NCBI RefSeq assembly: GCF_000756775.1
Contig: NZ_CCSF01000001.1
Location: 2,108,001-2,172,000, forward strand
DNA length: 64,000 nucleotides
From: Pseudomonas saudiphocaensis
GTDB taxonomy: Bacteria > Pseudomonadota > Gammaproteobacteria > Pseudomonadales > Pseudomonadaceae
Direction: 5' to 3'
How positions within the stretch are numbered: position 1 is the stretch's first letter; each line of letters starts with the position of its first letter. A program made the translations under genes and the position numbers. The notes beneath the pieces are model-generated. The model was given only the letters and a program-made list of their open reading frames with translations, did no database searches and was not told the DNA's origin. Positions 36,393-48,906 of the stretch are shown here, piece by piece.

Positions 36393-38390
36393 TCAGTCTT
36401 CCAGCAGCTCTTCGGCCACCGCCAGCACATTGTCCACGGTGAAGCCGAACTCCTCGAACAGCTGGCCAGCCGGAGCCGACTCGCCGTAAGTGGTCATGCC
36501 GATGATGCGACCGTCGAGGCCGACGTACTTGTACCAGTAGTCCGCATGGGCCGCTTCGATGGCGATGCGCGCACCGACCTCAACCGGCAGCACGGCCTGC
36601 TTGTAGGCAGCGTCCTGAGCGTCGAATACGCTGGTGCAGGGCATGGAAACCACACGCACCTTGCGACCTTGTGCCGTCAGCTTGTCGGCCGCCTCGACCG
36701 CCAGGCTGACTTCCGAACCGGTGGCGATAAGGATCAGCTCCGGCTCGCCCTCGCAGTTCTTCAGGATGTAACCGCCGCGCGCGATGGCCGCTTCGGTCTC
36801 GTTGTCACGCACGTGGTACGGCAGGTTCTGGCGCGAGAAGATCAGCGCGCTGGGGCCGTCCTTGCGCTCGACCGCGTGCTTCCAGGCCACTGCGGATTCG
36901 ACGGTATCGGCCGGGCGCCAGGTGTCCAGGTTCGGCGTGGTACGCAGGCTGGTCAGCTGCTCGATCGGCTGGTGGGTCGGGCCATCTTCGCCAAGACCGA
37001 TGGAGTCGTGGGTGAAGACATAGATCACCCGCTGCTTCATCAGCGCCGACATGCGTACGGCGTTGCGCGCGTACTCCATGAACATCAGGAAGGTCGCGCC
37101 GTAGGGAATCAGGCCGCCGTGCAGGGCCACGCCGTTCATGATCGCGGCCATGCCGAATTCGCGCACGCCGTAGTACATGTAGTTGCCCGAGGCATCCTCG
37201 GCGACCACCGGCTTGCAGCCCTTCCACAGGGTCAGGTTGGAACCGGCCAGATCGGCCGAGCCGCCGAGCAGCTCCGGCAGCAGCGGGCCGAAGGCGTTCA
37301 GGCAGTTCTGGCTGGCCTTGCGGCTGGCAATGGTTTCGCCCTTGGTGGCCACTTCGCGGATGTACTCGCTGGCTTTCTCGGCGAAATCGGCCGGCAGCTC
37401 GCCCGCCATGCGGCGCTTGAACTCGGCGGCCAGTGCCGGGAATTCAGCCTCATAGGCAGCGAAACGCTTGTTCCACTCATTCTCAGCGTCGGCGCCCTTC
37501 TGCTTGGCGTCCCACTCGGCGTAGATCTCGGCAGGGATCTCGAACGGGCCATGCTTCCAGTCCAGGGCTTCGCGAGTCAGGGCAATTTCGTCATCACCCA
37601 GAGCGGCGCCGTGGGAGGACTCCTTGCCCTGCTTATTCGGCGAGCCGAAGCCGATGATGGTCTTGCAGCAGATCAGGGTCGGACGGTCGCTCTTGCGCGC
37701 AGTCTCGATGGCGATCTGGATCTCGTCGGCGTCATGGCCGTCGACGTTGCGGATCACCTGCCAGCCGTAGGCCTCGAAGCGACGCGGGGTGTCGTCGGTA
37801 AACCAGCCATGCACCTCGCCATCGATGGAGATGCCGTTGTCGTCGTAGAAGGCGGTGAGCTTGTTCAGCCCCAGGGTGCCAGCCAGTGAGCAGACTTCAT
37901 GGGAAATGCCTTCCATCATGCAGCCGTCGCCGAGGAACACGTAGGTGTTGTGATCGACGATTTCATGGCCGGGCTTGTTGAACTGCGCCGCCATGATCTT
38001 CTCGGCCAGGGCGAAGCCCACAGCGTTGGCGATACCCTGACCCAGCGGCCCGGTGGTGGTTTCCACGCCGGGGGTGTAGCCAAGCTCAGGGTGGCCGGGG
38101 GTCTTGCTGTGCAGCTGACGGAAATTCTTCAGGTCATCAATGGACAGGTCGTAGCCGGTCAGGTGCAGCAGCGAATAGATCAGCATCGAGCCGTGGCCGT
38201 TGGACAGCACGAAGCGATCGCGGTCGGCCCACTGCGGATTGGTGGGGCTGTGCTTGAGGTGGTCGCGCCAGAGCACTTCGGCGATGTCCGCCATGCCCAT
38301 TGGGGCACCGGGGTGGCCGCTGTTGGCTTTCTGCACAGCATCCATGCTGAGGGCGCGGATGGCATTGGCTCGCTCACGACGGCTGGGCAT
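36393..38390 (-). CDS. tkt: Transketolase
   Basis: 665 residues, standard length. Thiamine-diphosphate enzyme moving two-carbon units between sugar phosphates. [25 protein letters not shown] carries the transketolase signature 1; the TPP/Mg site [13 protein letters not shown] with its paired N-terminal Asp and downstream Asn is present; the pyrimidine domain has [22 protein letters not shown] lies eight bases before the ATG of MPSRRERAN. First gene of the tkt-epd-pgk series on the minus strand. Confidence 0.97.
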   Translation of the reverse strand: MPSRRERANAIRALSMDAVQKANSGHPGAPMGMADIAEVLWRDHLKHSPTNPQWADRDRFVLSNGHGSMLIYSLLHLTGYDLSIDDLKNFRQLHSKTPGHPELGYTPGVETTTGPLGQGIANAVGFALAEKIMAAQFNKPGHEIVDHNTYVFLGDGCMMEGISHEVCSLAGTLGLNKLTAFYDDNGISIDGEVHGWFTDDTPRRFEAYGWQVIRNVDGHDADEIQIAIETARKSDRPTLICCKTIIGFGSPNKQGKESSHGAALGDDEIALTREALDWKHGPFEIPAEIYAEWDAKQKGADAENEWNKRFAAYEAEFPALAAEFKRRMAGELPADFAEKASEYIREVATKGETIASRKASQNCLNAFGPLLPELLGGSADLAGSNLTLWKGCKPVVAEDASGNYMYYGVREFGMAAIMNGVALHGGLIPYGATFLMFMEYARNAVRMSALMKQRVIYVFTHDSIGLGEDGPTHQPIEQLTSLRTTPNLDTWRPADTVESAVAWKHAVERKDGPSALIFSRQNLPYHVRDNETEAAIARGGYILKNCEGEPELILIATGSEVSLAVEAADKLTAQGRKVRVVSMPCTSVFDAQDAAYKQAVLPVEVGARIAIEAAHADYWYKYVGLDGRIIGMTTYGESAPAGQLFEEFGFTVDNVLAVAEELLED

Positions 38391-38501
38391 CGCTAAATCT
38401 CCTGCGGGGGCTATCACGGAAAGGCCGGCATTTTCCCCCAGTGGCGACGGCGGGGCAATGATTGAATGGCTTTACGCACCCTGCCGCACCCTGCCCGGCC
38501 C

Positions 38502-39431
38502 TTAATCCAGCAGACTGACCCGCTGATCGGTGATCTGCGGCAGATGTTGCAGCAGATATTCACGCAGGCGAACCAATGCGGCCGGCTCATCGCGATCCGC
38601 GGGCCAGACAAGGTAATAACTGTCGCCAGTACGCACCGCCGGCTCGAACGGCAGCACCAGGGTACCCCTGCGCAACTCGGCACTCACCAGCGCCAGATCG
38701 GCCACTGAAACCCCGCGCCCCTGAATCGCTGCACCAATCCCCAGCTCCAGGCTGTCGAAGACCATGCCGCGCTGCCAGGCGACCGTCTCGACAAGCCCGG
38801 TCCGTTGCAGCCAGCGCCGCCAGTCACGGCAGTCGCGCGACGGGTGAATCAGCTCAGCCTCGGACAAGTGTTGCGCCGACCAACGCTCGCCACCATTCAA
38901 TGTCGGCGCACAAACCGGCACCAGCCACTCATCGAACAGCCGGAGCCGCTGACAGCCGGGTGGAAAATCACCGCTGCCCAGCAGAATCGCGCAGTCGAAC
39001 GGCTCACTGTGAAAATCCACCGAATCCACATCCATCCATACGCTGGTGAGCTGTACCCGGCCTTGTGGCTGGGCCAGATGGAAACTCTCCAGCACCTCCA
39101 GCAGCCAGCGCATGGTCAGCGTTGAGGGCGCCTTGAGCCTGAGATCACCCTGCCGGCGACTCACCGCAGCGCAGGCGCTTTCAATGCTGCGAAAGCCTGT
39201 CCCGAGCTCATGCGCCAGCCGCCGCCCCGTATCAGTCAACGCCAGCCGCGAGCCGGACCGCTCGAATAGCCGGCAGCCAAGGTGCTCCTCCAGCGTTTTC
39301 ACGTGCCGGCTCACCGCGCTTTGGGTGATGCACAGGCTTTGTGCTGCCTGCGTGAACGAACCCAGACGCGCCGCCGCTTCGAAAGCGCGCAGTGCGTAGA
39401 GAGGGGGTAGTCGTGGTGCCAGCGTCGTCAT
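38502..39431 (-). CDS. LysR-family transcriptional regulator, GcvA-like
   Basis: 309 residues. N-terminal winged helix-turn-helix (about 8-66: LYALRAFEAAARLGSFTQAAQSL, QSAVSRHVKTLEEHLGCRLF) and a C-terminal substrate-binding domain. The N-terminal PPLYALRAFEAAARLGSF is typical of the GcvA/AmpR group. It is transcribed away from the LysE-family exporter across a 180-bp shared region, which suggests it controls that exporter. Its effector is unknown; amino acids are plausible. Confidence 0.9.
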   Translation of the reverse strand: MTTLAPRLPPLYALRAFEAAARLGSFTQAAQSLCITQSAVSRHVKTLEEHLGCRLFERSGSRLALTDTGRRLAHELGTGFRSIESACAAVSRRQGDLRLKAPSTLTMRWLLEVLESFHLAQPQGRVQLTSVWMDVDSVDFHSEPFDCAILLGSGDFPPGCQRLRLFDEWLVPVCAPTLNGGERWSAQHLSEAELIHPSRDCRDWRRWLQRTGLVETVAWQRGMVFDSLELGIGAAIQGRGVSVADLALVSAELRRGTLVLPFEPAVRTGDSYYLVWPADRDEPAALVRLREYLLQHLPQITDQRVSLLD

Positions 39432-39611
39432 AACTAAAACTCATCCTTTCCGATTGTTATATCCGTTTTCCCGAGAGCCGTTTGCGCCCGATACTTCCTC
39501 GGAGACCCCGCTGGCCCAGCCTGAACACGACTGAACAGGCCGCTACGGTTTTGCTACCCATAGCCATAACTAAAAGTCAGAGAATGCCATGCATAACGAG
39601 CCTTGCAAGCC

Positions 39612-40211
39612 ATGACGGCAACCTACCTCGGCTTCGCTGCCGCAGTCGCCGTGCTGATTGCCTCTCCCGGCCCGGTGGTGGCCCTGGTGGTAGCGGACGC
39701 CCGACTGCGCTGGCCACTGTGGACCATCTTCGGCGGCGTCACCGCGGCGCTGATCCTGCTCACCGCCGCATTGCTGCTGATCCATCTGGCGCTGGATCTG
39801 GAGCCATTCATCCTCGAAGCAGGCCAGGTACTCGGCGGGCTCTATCTGATTGGGCTTGGCGCGGGCGGCTTGCTGAGAGAGAGCGAAACGTCCCCGACCC
39901 AGGGCAGCGAGGCGCATTATTTTTGGCGGGCCCTGATGGTTGGCTTGTCCAACCCCAAGGACATTCTGTTCTTTCTCGCCTTTCTACCCACCTTTATCTC
40001 GCCGAAGCAGCCCCTCGCCACTCAGGCGCCGGCGCTGATCGTCATCTGGATAAGCATCGACCTGAGCATTCTGCTGGCCTACAGCCTGCTGTCGCGGCAT
40101 CTGAGCGGCAGCCGAAGAGCCGCACCGATGCTACGCATCCTGCCCAACCTGTGCTTGTTGGGCCTCGGCCTGGGCTCTTGCGCCCTGGGTATCGCCAGCC
40201 TTATGAGCTGA
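39612..40211 (+). CDS. LysE-family amino-acid exporter
   Basis: 199 residues with about six membrane helices. The N-terminus LGFAAAVAVLIASPGPVVALV has the LysE/RhtB signature (SPGP), and GLSNPKDILFFLAFLPTFI is the second conserved block. Such proteins export amino acids or their derivatives by proton exchange. The ATG is preferred to a TTG three codons upstream. The divergent LysR gene is the likely regulator. It ends only 10 bp before the palindromic operator of the next gene. Confidence 0.9.
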   Translation: MTATYLGFAAAVAVLIASPGPVVALVVADARLRWPLWTIFGGVTAALILLTAALLLIHLALDLEPFILEAGQVLGGLYLIGLGAGGLLRESETSPTQGSEAHYFWRALMVGLSNPKDILFFLAFLPTFISPKQPLATQAPALIVIWISIDLSILLAYSLLSRHLSGSRRAAPMLRILPNLCLLGLGLGSCALGIASLMS

Positions 40212-40221
40212 GAGCCTTGTC

Positions 40222-40245
40222 CAATATCAAAATATTTTGATATTG
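40222..40245. promoter_or_regulatory. Perfect 24-bp palindromic operator
   Basis: Half-site CAATATCAAAAT followed directly by its exact reverse complement. It is 41 bp upstream of the start of the ArsR-type regulator/metK operon. ArsR-family regulators bind such inverted repeats, so this is probably the autoregulatory operator. Confidence 0.8.
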
Positions 40246-40286
40246 CCATTGCTGGACGAAAAACCAGCGACTAGACTGCCTCACCC

Positions 40287-41288
40287 ATGAGCCTGCGTAT
40301 TTCCCGAATCTCACCCGATGACAGCGACCAGCTCGCCGCCCTGTGCAAGGCCGGCGGCGATACGTTGCGGCTGAAGATCATGCGCGCACTGGCCAGTGAC
40401 TCCTTCGGCGTGCTGGAGCTGGCGCAGATTTTCGCTACCGGTCAGTCGGGGATCAGCCATCACCTCAAGGTGCTGACCCAGGCCGGCCTGCTGGCCACGC
40501 GCCGCGAGGGCAATGCGATCTTCTACCGCCGTGCCCTGCCCCAGAGCGACAGCCTGGGCGGCACGCTGCATGCGGCCCTGCTGGAAGAAGTCGATCAGCT
40601 GCAGCTGCCGGAAGACGTTCAGTCCCGGATCTCAGCGGTTCACGCCCAGCGCAGCGCCGCCAGCGAAGATTTTTTCGCGCGCATGGCCGGCAGCTTCCAG
40701 GCACGCCAGGATCTGATCGCCGGCCTGCCCCAGTACCGCGACAGCGTGCTGGCGCTACTCGACGCACTCAACCTCGGCACCAGCGCCACCGCGCTGGAAG
40801 TCGGCCCCGGCGACGGCAGCTTCCTGCCCGAGCTGGCACGGCGCTTTGCCCACGTGGTGGCGCTGGACAACAGCCCGGCGATGCTGGAGCTGGCACACAA
40901 ACGCTGTGAGCAGGAAGGCCTGGGCAATGTCGAACTAAAGCTCGCCGATGCCCTGCACGACGACTGCCCTCCGGCCGATTGCGTGGTGCTGAACATGGTT
41001 CTGCACCATCTGGCGGCTCCGGGGGAGGCAATGAAACAACTGGCGCGGCTGGTGAAGACAGGCGGTAGCCTGCTGATCACCGAGCTGTGCAGCCATAACC
41101 AGAGCTGGGCCAGGGAGGCCTGCGGCGATCTCTGGCTGGGCTTTGAACAGGACGATCTGGCCCACTGGGCCGATGCTGCGGGACTCACGCCTGGCGAGAG
41201 TCTCTACATTGGCTTGAAGAACGGTTTTCAGATCCAGGCTCGGCATTTTTCCCGGCCTGCCACTGACAACCGACTCACCCTCCGGTAA
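40287..41288 (+). CDS. ArsR-type regulator fused to SAM-methyltransferase-like domain (SahR type)
   Basis: 333 residues. Residues about 10-90 form an ArsR winged helix (ALASDSFGVLELAQIFATGQSGISHHLKVLTQAGLLATRREGNAIFYR). Residues about 145-320 are a class I methyltransferase fold with the SAM/SAH loop ALEVGPGDGSFLPELA and a conserved NMVLHHL. This architecture matches SahR, which senses S-adenosylhomocysteine and controls SAM-cycle genes in Proteobacteria. The gene lies 14 bp upstream of metK in one operon, and a perfect palindrome precedes it. Metal-sensing cysteines are absent, consistent with a small-molecule effector. Whether it methylates anything is doubtful. Confidence 0.88.
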   Translation: MSLRISRISPDDSDQLAALCKAGGDTLRLKIMRALASDSFGVLELAQIFATGQSGISHHLKVLTQAGLLATRREGNAIFYRRALPQSDSLGGTLHAALLEEVDQLQLPEDVQSRISAVHAQRSAASEDFFARMAGSFQARQDLIAGLPQYRDSVLALLDALNLGTSATALEVGPGDGSFLPELARRFAHVVALDNSPAMLELAHKRCEQEGLGNVELKLADALHDDCPPADCVVLNMVLHHLAAPGEAMKQLARLVKTGGSLLITELCSHNQSWAREACGDLWLGFEQDDLAHWADAAGLTPGESLYIGLKNGFQIQARHFSRPATDNRLTLR

Positions 41289-41302
41289 CAGGAAACCGAT
41301 AG

Positions 41303-42493
41303 ATGAGCGAATACTCGATTTTTACCTCCGAGTCCGTGTCCGAAGGGCATCCGGACAAGATCGCCGACCAGATCTCCGATGCGGTGCTGGACGCCATCAT
41401 CGCCGAGGACAAACACGCCCGTGTGGCCTGTGAAACCCTGGTCAAGACCGGCGTGGCCATCGTTGCCGGTGAAGTCACCACCAGCGCCTGGGTCGATCTG
41501 GAGCAGATCGTCCGCGACGTCATCATCGACATCGGCTACACCAGCTCCGAAGTCGGCTTTGACGGTGCCACCTGCGGCGTACTCAACATCATCGGCAAGC
41601 AGTCGGTGGATATCGCCCAGGGCGTCGACCGCTCCAAGCCGGAAGATCAGGGCGCTGGCGACCAGGGCCTGATGTTCGGCTACGCCAGCAACGAAACCGA
41701 CGTATTGATGCCGGCACCAATCTGCTTCTCGCATCGCCTGGTCGAGCGCCAGGCCGAAGCACGCAAGAACGGCCTGCTGCCGTGGTTGCGCCCGGATGCC
41801 AAGAGCCAGGTCACCTGCCGCTACGAGAACGGCAAGGTGGTGGGTATCGACGCCGTGGTGCTGTCCACCCAGCACAACCCGGACGTCAAGCAGAGCGACC
41901 TGCGCGAAGCGGTGATGGAGCTGATCGTCAAGCACTGCCTGCCCGCCGAGCTGCTGCACAAGGACACCCAGTACCACATCAACCCGACCGGCCTGTTCGT
42001 CATCGGCGGACCGGTGGGCGACTGCGGCCTGACCGGTCGCAAGATCATCGTCGACACCTACGGCGGCATGGCCCGTCACGGCGGCGGCGCCTTCTCCGGC
42101 AAGGATCCGTCCAAGGTCGACCGCTCTGCAGCTTATGCCGGTCGCTACGTGGCCAAGAACATCGTCGCCGCCGGCCTGGCCGATCGCTGCGAGATCCAGG
42201 TTTCCTACGCCATCGGCGTGGCCCTGCCGACCTCGATTTCGATCAACACCTTCGGCACGCACAAGATCGCCGAAGAGAAGATCATCGAGCTGGTCCGCGA
42301 GACGTTCGACCTGCGCCCCTACGCGATCACCACCATGCTCGACCTGCTGCACCCGATGTACCAGGCCACCGCGGCCTACGGCCACTTCGGCCGCACACCC
42401 CGCGAGATGACGGTAGGCAACGACACCTTTACCGCCTTCACCTGGGAAAAGACCGACAAGGCCGAGGCTCTGCGCGCAGCTGCGGGCCTCTAA
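41303..42493 (+). CDS. metK: S-adenosylmethionine synthetase
   Basis: 396 residues. Makes SAM from methionine and [31 protein letters not shown] begins the ATP site, [12 protein letters not shown] is signature 1, and [20 protein letters not shown] is signature 2. It is cotranscribed with the SahR-type regulator 14 bp upstream. A terminator follows about 120 bp downstream. Confidence 0.98.
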   Translation: MSEYSIFTSESVSEGHPDKIADQISDAVLDAIIAEDKHARVACETLVKTGVAIVAGEVTTSAWVDLEQIVRDVIIDIGYTSSEVGFDGATCGVLNIIGKQSVDIAQGVDRSKPEDQGAGDQGLMFGYASNETDVLMPAPICFSHRLVERQAEARKNGLLPWLRPDAKSQVTCRYENGKVVGIDAVVLSTQHNPDVKQSDLREAVMELIVKHCLPAELLHKDTQYHINPTGLFVIGGPVGDCGLTGRKIIVDTYGGMARHGGGAFSGKDPSKVDRSAAYAGRYVAKNIVAAGLADRCEIQVSYAIGVALPTSISINTFGTHKIAEEKIIELVRETFDLRPYAITTMLDLLHPMYQATAAYGHFGRTPREMTVGNDTFTAFTWEKTDKAEALRAAAGL

Positions 42494-42501
42494 GGCAAGG
42501 C

Positions 42502-42532
42502 GTAGGGTGGATGTCGCTTCTTTACATCCACC
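42502..42532. repeat. GTAGGGTGGA-type hairpin, copy 2
   Basis: GGTGGATGT/ACATCCACC stem just after metK. A short unit GCCACCCGGTGG repeated nearby (42553-42580) forms further small palindromes. Confidence 0.75.
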
Positions 42533-42616
42533 ATGGCTCTACTCGGCGGATCGCCACCCGGTGGGCCGCCACCCGGTGGATCGATAAAGCGTGATCCTCC
42601 CTACAGCAGCGAGAAC

Positions 42617-42650
42617 AGCCCCGCCGGTGAAGACCGCGCGGGGCTTTTTG
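42617..42650 (+). terminator. Terminator of the metK operon
   Basis: AGCCCCGC/GCGGGGCT stem, 13-base loop, followed by TTTTTG on the plus strand. It lies between the convergent metK and ABC-permease genes. Confidence 0.88.
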
Positions 42651-42658
42651 TTGGGCCT

Positions 42659-43416
42659 TCAGTTCTTCAGCCGATAACCGGTGCGGAAGATCCACCAGAC
42701 CAGCCCCAGGCACAGCACGAGGAAGCCGAAGATCATCGCCAGGCTGACGCCAACGCCGATGTCCGACACACCGTAAAAACTCCAGCGGAAGCCGCTGATC
42801 AGGTACACCACCGGGTTGAACAGGGTGATCTTCTGCCACAACGGCGGCAGCATCTCGATGGAGTAGAAACTGCCGCCGAGGAAGGCCAGCGGCATGACGA
42901 TCAGCGAGGGCACGATCTGCAGCTTCTCCCAGCCATCGGCCCAGATCCCGATGATGAAACCGAACAGGCAGAAGGTCACCGCGGTCAGCACCAGGAACAG
43001 CGCCATCAGCAGCGGGTGCTGGATTTCATAGTCAACGAACAGCCTGGCGGTAACCAGGATGATCACGCCGAGGATGATCGACTTGGTCGCCGCCGCGCCG
43101 ACGTAGCCGATGACGATCTCCACGTAGGACACCGGCGCCGACAGCACCTCGTAGATGGTCCCCGAATAGCGCGGCATATAGATGCCGAACGAGGCGTTGG
43201 AAATGCTCTCGGTGAGCAGTGCCATCATGATCAGGCCGGGGATGATGAAGGCGGCGTAGGGTATGCCGTGCATGGCCTCCATCCGCGCGCCGATGGCCGA
43301 GCCGAACACGACGAAATAAAGCGAAGTAGAGATGACCGGCGTGGCGATGCTCTGCAGCAGGGTGCGCCAGGTACGGGCCAGCTCGAACAGGTAGATGGCG
43401 CGGATCGCATAAAAAT

Positions 43417-43420
<4 letters not shown>
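42659..43420 (-). CDS. ABC-2 type permease, YadH-like
   Basis: 253 residues with six hydrophobic segments typical of ABC-2 exporters; [39 protein letters not shown] is the conserved ABC-2 block and [32 protein letters not shown] the C-terminal one. It overlaps the ATPase gene by 4 bp. The pair matches E. coli YadG/YadH, an exporter of unknown substrate. Confidence 0.88.
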
Positions 43421-44346
<926 letters not shown>

Positions 44347-44462
44347 AAGGTATCTCCGGGAAAATCTGACAGGGCATTGAATCACGCCAGATGACCAAGG
44401 TCATGGCAGCCGATCAGGTCCGCAAGCATGATTGAAACTCCGGCGTGTGGAGGCCTGTGCAA

Positions 44463-45788
44463 ATGAAACCCATCAAGCTCACGTTCGTGGCGCTGCTCAT
44501 CGGCCTGACGCTACTGTGGCTATTGGCTGGCGGGCTCGCCCTGCCGCGCTACAACTTCTGGCCGATCCGCAAAATGCTGGTCGAATACAGCGGCATGCTG
44601 GCGATAGGCGCGATGAGCGTAGCCATGCTGCTGGCCGCACGACCGGGACGTTTCGAGCGCTTCTTCGACGGCCTGGACAAGACCTACCGCCTGCACAAAT
44701 GGCTGGGCATCAGCGCCCTGGTGCTCGGCATCCTTCACTGGGGCTGGGCGCAGATTCCGAAATGGCTGGTGGGCTGGGGCTGGCTGACCAAGCCGGTCAA
44801 GGGCGGTGCCGGCGGGCCGGAAGGCTTCTTCGGCTGGCTGCATGGCTTCCGCCACACTGCCGAGGATCTCGGCGAATGGGCCTTTTATGCGGCGGCGATC
44901 CTGCTGGTGCTGGCGCTGGTCAAACGCTTCCCCTATCACTGGTTCTTCAAGACTCACCGCTGGCTGGCGCTGGTTTATCTGGTGCTGGTACTGCACTCGG
45001 TGGTACTGACGCCACCTGCCTGGTGGAGTCAGCCACTCGGCCTGCTGCTGGCGATCATGATGCTCGCCGGTAGCGTCGCGGCTTTTATCTCGCTCAGCCG
45101 CCGTATCGGGCGCAAGCATCAGGTGGTCGGCCACATCCACAGCCTGACCCATCACCGCGACAACCAGGTGCTGCGCGTCGAAATCATGCTGGCCGGCGCC
45201 TGGCCGGGGCACAAGGCCGGGCAGTTCGCCTTCGTCACCTTCGACCGCAAGGAAGGCCCGCACCCGTTCAGCCTTTCTTCGGCGTGGCGCAACGACGGCA
45301 TGCTGGCCTTCTCCATCAAAGGCCTGGGTGATTACACCCGCACCCTGCCGGAATGCCTCAAGGTGGGAGATGCAGTCAAGGTCGAAGGCCCCTATGGCTG
45401 CTTCGATTTCAACAGCGACAAGCCGGGGCAGATCTGGGTTGCCGGCGGCATCGGCATCGCTCCCTTCATTGGCCAGCTGCAGGCACTGGCCGATAGTGGC
45501 CAGGGTGCTCAGGTCGACCTGTTCTACAGCACCAGCGCACCGGATAGCGTCTTCATCGAACGCATACAGCGGTTGGCCGAGAAGGCCGGAGTGCGGCTGC
45601 ACGTACTGGTCGCCAGCCGGGACGGACGCCTGACCCCCGAGCGGCTGCGCCAGCTGGCACCGCATTGGCAGGACTGCGATATCTGGTTTTGCGGTCCGAC
45701 AGGCTTCGCCCAGGACCTGCGCAAGGACCTGCAAGCCCGCGGGCTGGCGCCAGACGATTTCCATCAGGAGCTGTTCGATATGCGCTGA
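44463..45788 (+). CDS. Ferric-reductase-like flavocytochrome
   Basis: 441 residues. About six N-terminal helices (to about residue 210) with paired histidines (LHKWLGISALVLGILHWGW and THRWLALVYLVLVLHSVVL) that would bind two haems. The C-terminal half is a ferredoxin-reductase-type FAD and NAD(P)H module (PFSLSSAWRNDG for FAD, WVAGGIGIAPFIGQL for the nucleotide, WFCGPTGFAQDLRKDL). Such proteins pass electrons from cytoplasmic NAD(P)H across the inner membrane, often to ferric chelates. GGAGG lies nine bases before the ATG. It is divergent from the ABC exporter. True acceptor is not known. Confidence 0.85.
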   Translation: MKPIKLTFVALLIGLTLLWLLAGGLALPRYNFWPIRKMLVEYSGMLAIGAMSVAMLLAARPGRFERFFDGLDKTYRLHKWLGISALVLGILHWGWAQIPKWLVGWGWLTKPVKGGAGGPEGFFGWLHGFRHTAEDLGEWAFYAAAILLVLALVKRFPYHWFFKTHRWLALVYLVLVLHSVVLTPPAWWSQPLGLLLAIMMLAGSVAAFISLSRRIGRKHQVVGHIHSLTHHRDNQVLRVEIMLAGAWPGHKAGQFAFVTFDRKEGPHPFSLSSAWRNDGMLAFSIKGLGDYTRTLPECLKVGDAVKVEGPYGCFDFNSDKPGQIWVAGGIGIAPFIGQLQALADSGQGAQVDLFYSTSAPDSVFIERIQRLAEKAGVRLHVLVASRDGRLTPERLRQLAPHWQDCDIWFCGPTGFAQDLRKDLQARGLAPDDFHQELFDMR

Positions 45789-45856
45789 CGCACAGTCCGT
45801 CACTCCGAAGGAAGCGACAATACCGCGCCCGGAAATGACGCGGGGCCGGTCTTTAA

Positions 45857-47545
<1,689 letters not shown>

Positions 47546-47876
47546 AACTGCACTTTTGAGAGCCAGGCAGCAATGCCCAGCGGGTTGAGCGAAAATTGCC
47601 TACAAGCCGGCCGGTGCGCGCCGCGCTTCAGAGCATTAGAACCGGCGCGCTCCCTAGGATGTGTACGAAAAGTCGTCGAGCGAAGGTCAGGCGAGGCAAA
47701 AACGGGTGAGGAAGCGGAGTTTACGAGCTGTAAATGAGCATTCCGAACCCTTTTTAACGAAGCATCACCGAGCGCAGGCACTTTTCGTACAGAGCCTAAT
47801 TCGAGAAAAGTTCTAAGGGACTTTCAACGGCTGGAGCGGTCGACATAACCCTTGAAAACAATTATGGAGGCGACGC
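47546..47876. other. 331-bp intergenic region containing a MITE-like element
   Basis: Between ligB and the DUF1090 gene. The left 110 bp show only short GC-rich inverted repeats (GCGCGCCG and CGGCGCGC arms near 47617-47650). The repeat element fills 47655-47798, and the right end contains the GGAGG for the next gene. Confidence 0.6.
47655..47798. repeat. 144-bp MITE-like element
   Basis: Ends are inverted: TGTACGAAAAGT (47662-47673) and ACTTTTCGTACA (47780-47791) are perfect complements, extended outward as TAGGAT versus AGCCTA with a mismatch. TA dinucleotides lie at both outer ends. It has no coding capacity. I have a memory of similar Pseudomonas repeats but cannot verify the copy number here. 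Confidence 0.75.
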
Positions 47877-48257
47877 ATGTCATTCAGACATTTGCCGATT
47901 GCCCTGATATTCGCTTGCGCCGCCTCTGGCTCACTGCAGGCAATCGCGGCCGATGCCGCCATCGGCTGCAGCGAACAGCGTCAGTCGTTACGCGAGCAAT
48001 TGCAGCAGGCGCGGCTGCAAGGCGACAGGCTGCAGCAGAACCGGCTCAGCGCCGAACTGCAGGGCCTGACCGAAGTGTGCCGCGGATTGACCACCCTGGG
48101 ACCCGGCCAGGTGGAGCATCAGCAGACTCTGCGCCAGGTCGAACGGCGCGAGGCGCTACTGCGTGAGGCCTTGAGCACCGGCGATGCTCAACTGATCGAG
48201 CTGCGCCGCAACCAGCTCGCCAAGACGCGGGAAAAGCTCGAATCCTTGCGCCCCTGA
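47877..48257 (+). CDS. DUF1090 (YqjC-like) secreted protein
   Basis: 126 residues. Signal peptide MSFRHLPIALIFACAASGSLQAIAADA, cleavage likely after AIA or ADA. The mature part is a long Gln/Arg/Leu-rich coiled coil (EQRQSLREQLQQARLQGDRLQQNRL, LRQVERREALLREALSTGDAQLIELRRNQL) with two cysteines (IGCSEQ, EVCRGL), which fits DUF1090 proteins such as E. coli YqjC. Function unknown. GGAGG lies seven bases before the ATG. Confidence 0.82.
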   Translation: MSFRHLPIALIFACAASGSLQAIAADAAIGCSEQRQSLREQLQQARLQGDRLQQNRLSAELQGLTEVCRGLTTLGPGQVEHQQTLRQVERREALLREALSTGDAQLIELRRNQLAKTREKLESLRP

Positions 48258-48266
48258 GGCTGCCGA

Positions 48267-48713
48267 TCAGTAGGCGCGGAACTCCTTGTGACAAGCTTCG
48301 CAAGCGTCCTCGATCCGCTGCATGGCGGGCGCGACACTTTCAGGTGTTGGCTCTGCGGCGGTAGTTACCGCAACCAGCGCAGCGGTGTGGGCTTCCAGTT
48401 CGCGCGCCAGCTCGTTGAAACGCTCCTGGCGCTGCCAGACGTCGTCACGCGCGTCACTCTGCGCCTCCTTCACCTCCGGGTAGTGCTGCCAGGGCTGACG
48501 CGACAGTTCATCAAGCCGCGCGGCACCGGTCACGAACGCCTGCGAATCGAATACCAAACGCCCACGCAGCATGCCGCCGAGATCCTCCTTGGTATCCAGC
48601 ATCGCCTGATAGATCGCCTTGCGCTTGCCCAGCGGCGAATCAGGGTCGATGCGATCACAACCAGCCAGCGCCAGTAGCGCGACCAGAGACAAACTCAACG
48701 GCATCAGTTTCAT
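48267..48713 (-). CDS. Cytochrome c' type c-haem lipoprotein
   Basis: 148 residues. Signal peptide MKLMPLSLSLVALLALAGC with lipobox LAGC. The mature protein is helical (AIYQAMLDTKEDLGGMLRG, WQRQERFNELARELEAHTAALVA) and ends with a C-terminal haem site CEACHKEF, as in cytochrome c' (PF01322). It is therefore a periplasm-facing, membrane-anchored haem protein that may bind NO or transfer electrons. It converges with the DUF1090 gene. Confidence 0.85.
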   Translation of the reverse strand: MKLMPLSLSLVALLALAGCDRIDPDSPLGKRKAIYQAMLDTKEDLGGMLRGRLVFDSQAFVTGAARLDELSRQPWQHYPEVKEAQSDARDDVWQRQERFNELARELEAHTAALVAVTTAAEPTPESVAPAMQRIEDACEACHKEFRAY

Positions 48714-48906
48714 GGTTCGATTACCCGGCAATACGAAAGCCGGCGATTATCCCTGCTGGCGCCTGATTCACCAACCTTGAAGCCGTTTGATCCACGGTGG
48801 CGAGCGCATTCTGTTGAGGTAAAACTGCAGCAAAAGCGGCGATTCATCAGGGCCTGGAGTCGTTTTGTCGCAGCCAGCCGGTGCAGCAGCGTTTTTTAAC
48901 AGCCTG

